Assembly (NCBI GenBank): GCA_905373785.1
Contig: CAJPUK010000129.1
Span: 1-5,983 of the forward strand
Source: an uncultured Johnsonella sp.
GTDB lineage: Bacteria; Bacillota; Clostridia; Lachnospirales; Lachnospiraceae
DNA: 5,983 nucleotides
Reading direction: 5' to 3'
The translations under genes and the position numbers were made by a program. Shown piece by piece: positions 5,140-5,983 of the stretch. The notes under the pieces are model-generated. The model saw nothing but the letters and a program-made list of their open reading frames with translations, was not told where the DNA came from and ran no database searches. Numbering within the stretch: position 1 is the stretch's first letter; each line of letters begins with the position of its first letter.

Positions 5140-5983
5140 CTATTGCAGCTTATCACAACCCTTAAAAGCAGTTTCATCTATTTCTACAGACTTATTTTCC
5201 GGTATTACTTTTTCTAAATTACTACAATATGCAAATGTGTATTTTTTTATTTTTTCTACCTTGGGAGGTATATTTATCTGTTTTAGGTTTTCACAGCCCT
5301 TAAATGCAAACTCACCAATCTCTTCAACATCGGGAGGTAAAATCACTTCCTGCAATCCGCTACATTCTTCAAAAGCAAATTTGCCTATAAACTTTAACGA
5401 TTCAGGGAAGCTTATCTTTTCCGGTGTTGAAAGTAAGCTAAATGCTCCTCCTGCAATTACCCTCGTTCCGTCCTTTATTTCAACATAAGGACTTTGCCCG
5501 TTACAGCACAGTAAAATATTTTTATAATACTTACATCCATAGTTATCAGGCTTTATATTCTCCAACCATAGAGTATTATTAAAAACATCTTCTCCCAAAA
5601 AAGTAAGTTCTTCATTAAGTTCTATATTTTCCAAAATCTTACAATACTTAAACGCTCCGTCTTCTATAACCTGAATTGTCTCAGGTAAATCAATATCCTT
5701 TAATTTATAACAACTTATAAATAATTCCTTTGAAATCTTATTTATTTTAGAAGGCAGCAAAATATGCTCTAAATTAATACAAAAACCGAATGCGTCATCC
5801 CCTATGTAGGTAACCGTATCGGGTATTTCAAGCTTTTTTAACTCTGTACACTCCATAAATGCACTGCCTTCAATAGTTTCAAGCTTATCGGGAAGCACTA
5901 TATTATCTAAATTAAAACACCTTTTAAATGCTCCAAATTCTATTATTTTAACACTCTGCGGTATTGTAATATCTTTCAATGAC
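5140..5983 (-). CDS. BspA-like leucine-rich-repeat (LRR_5) protein, C-terminal part
   Basis: The reading frame is open to the window's right edge and ends at a TAG (5142-5140). About 280 residues are visible. They form a strict 23-residue repeat of the kind L-x-x-I-x-I/L-P-x-x-V-x-x-I-x-x-x-A-F-x-x-C-x-x: six repeats, an island (5425-5565) with YKNILLCCNGQ and IKDGTRVIAGGAFS, then four more repeats. This pattern and island are typical of BspA-like or LRR_5 proteins, which are often surface-exposed and involved in binding host or bacterial partners. A TTG at 5979-5977 is not a start, because it encodes the conserved Leu that opens a repeat and Ser precedes it in frame. The N-terminus and any signal peptide lie outside. 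No C-terminal anchor or membrane segment is present. The protein ends with CDKLQ, only two residues into an eleventh repeat, which may mean truncation. The precise ligand and role are unknown. Confidence 0.9.
   Translation of the reverse strand, partial: SLKDITIPQSVKIIEFGAFKRCFNLDNIVLPDKLETIEGSAFMECTELKKLEIPDTVTYIGDDAFGFCINLEHILLPSKINKISKELFISCYKLKDIDLPETIQVIEDGAFKYCKILENIELNEELTFLGEDVFNNTLWLENIKPDNYGCKYYKNILLCCNGQSPYVEIKDGTRVIAGGAFSLLSTPEKISFPESLKFIGKFAFEECSGLQEVILPPDVEEIGEFAFKGCENLKQINIPPKVEKIKKYTFAYCSNLEKVIPENKSVEIDETAFKGCDKLQ

Noticed and set aside
5152..5160. DnaA-box-like TTATCACAA
   Set aside because: It differs from TTATCCACA at three positions, is isolated, and lies within the LRR coding sequence.
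5087..5488. A 133-codon + strand reading frame
   Set aside because: It is antisense to the well-supported LRR repeats, and its start lies in the arm of the 4957-5104 hairpin. It is a shadow of the 23-residue periodic gene.
5977..5979. TTG as the start codon of the LRR gene
   Set aside because: The Leu occupies the conserved first position of a 23-residue repeat, and the frame continues with Ser to the window edge, so the gene starts outside.

Overview
The window looks like part of the chromosomal replication-origin neighbourhood of a low-GC, Gram-positive-type bacterium. The order is the end of recF, then gyrB, then gyrA, all on the + strand. This is the usual Firmicutes dnaA-dnaN-recF-gyrB-gyrA arrangement. 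Coding sequence is AT-rich, with heavy use of AGA for Arg and ATA for Ile, and GyrB lacks the large C-terminal insertion of many Gram-negative GyrBs. Together with the BspA-like leucine-rich-repeat gene, this suggests Clostridia, perhaps a Lachnospiraceae-like anaerobe. The lineage is an inference, not a proven identification.

Layout: 1-138 is the last 45 codons of probable recF. 156-2072 is a complete gyrB and 2085-4535 a complete gyrA. The two gyrase genes are 12 bases apart, and the gyrA Shine-Dalgarno overlaps the gyrB stop, so they are almost certainly co-transcribed and probably translationally coupled. They encode the two subunits of DNA gyrase: GyrB supplies ATPase and TOPRIM functions, and GyrA supplies the DNA-cleaving tyrosine and the DNA-wrapping domain.

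4536-5139 is a 604-base non-coding gap between two convergent genes, and it is the most unusual part of the window. It holds three long imperfect hairpins (4606-4713, 4815-4962, 4957-5104). The last two lie inside a 311-bp segment with 10-bp perfect terminal inverted repeats flanked by a 6-bp direct repeat (ATTTAT), which resembles a MITE. I see no convincing protein gene or classical intrinsic terminator here. 5140-5983 on the minus strand is the 3' part of a gene for a BspA-like (LRR_5) protein with a strict 23-residue repeat. Its beginning lies beyond the window, and it stops two residues into a new repeat, right beside the repeat element.

No obviously new protein system is visible. The points most worth a second look are the hairpin-rich intergenic element, the Gly at the GyrA position equivalent to E. 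coli Asp87, and the abrupt end of the LRR gene.
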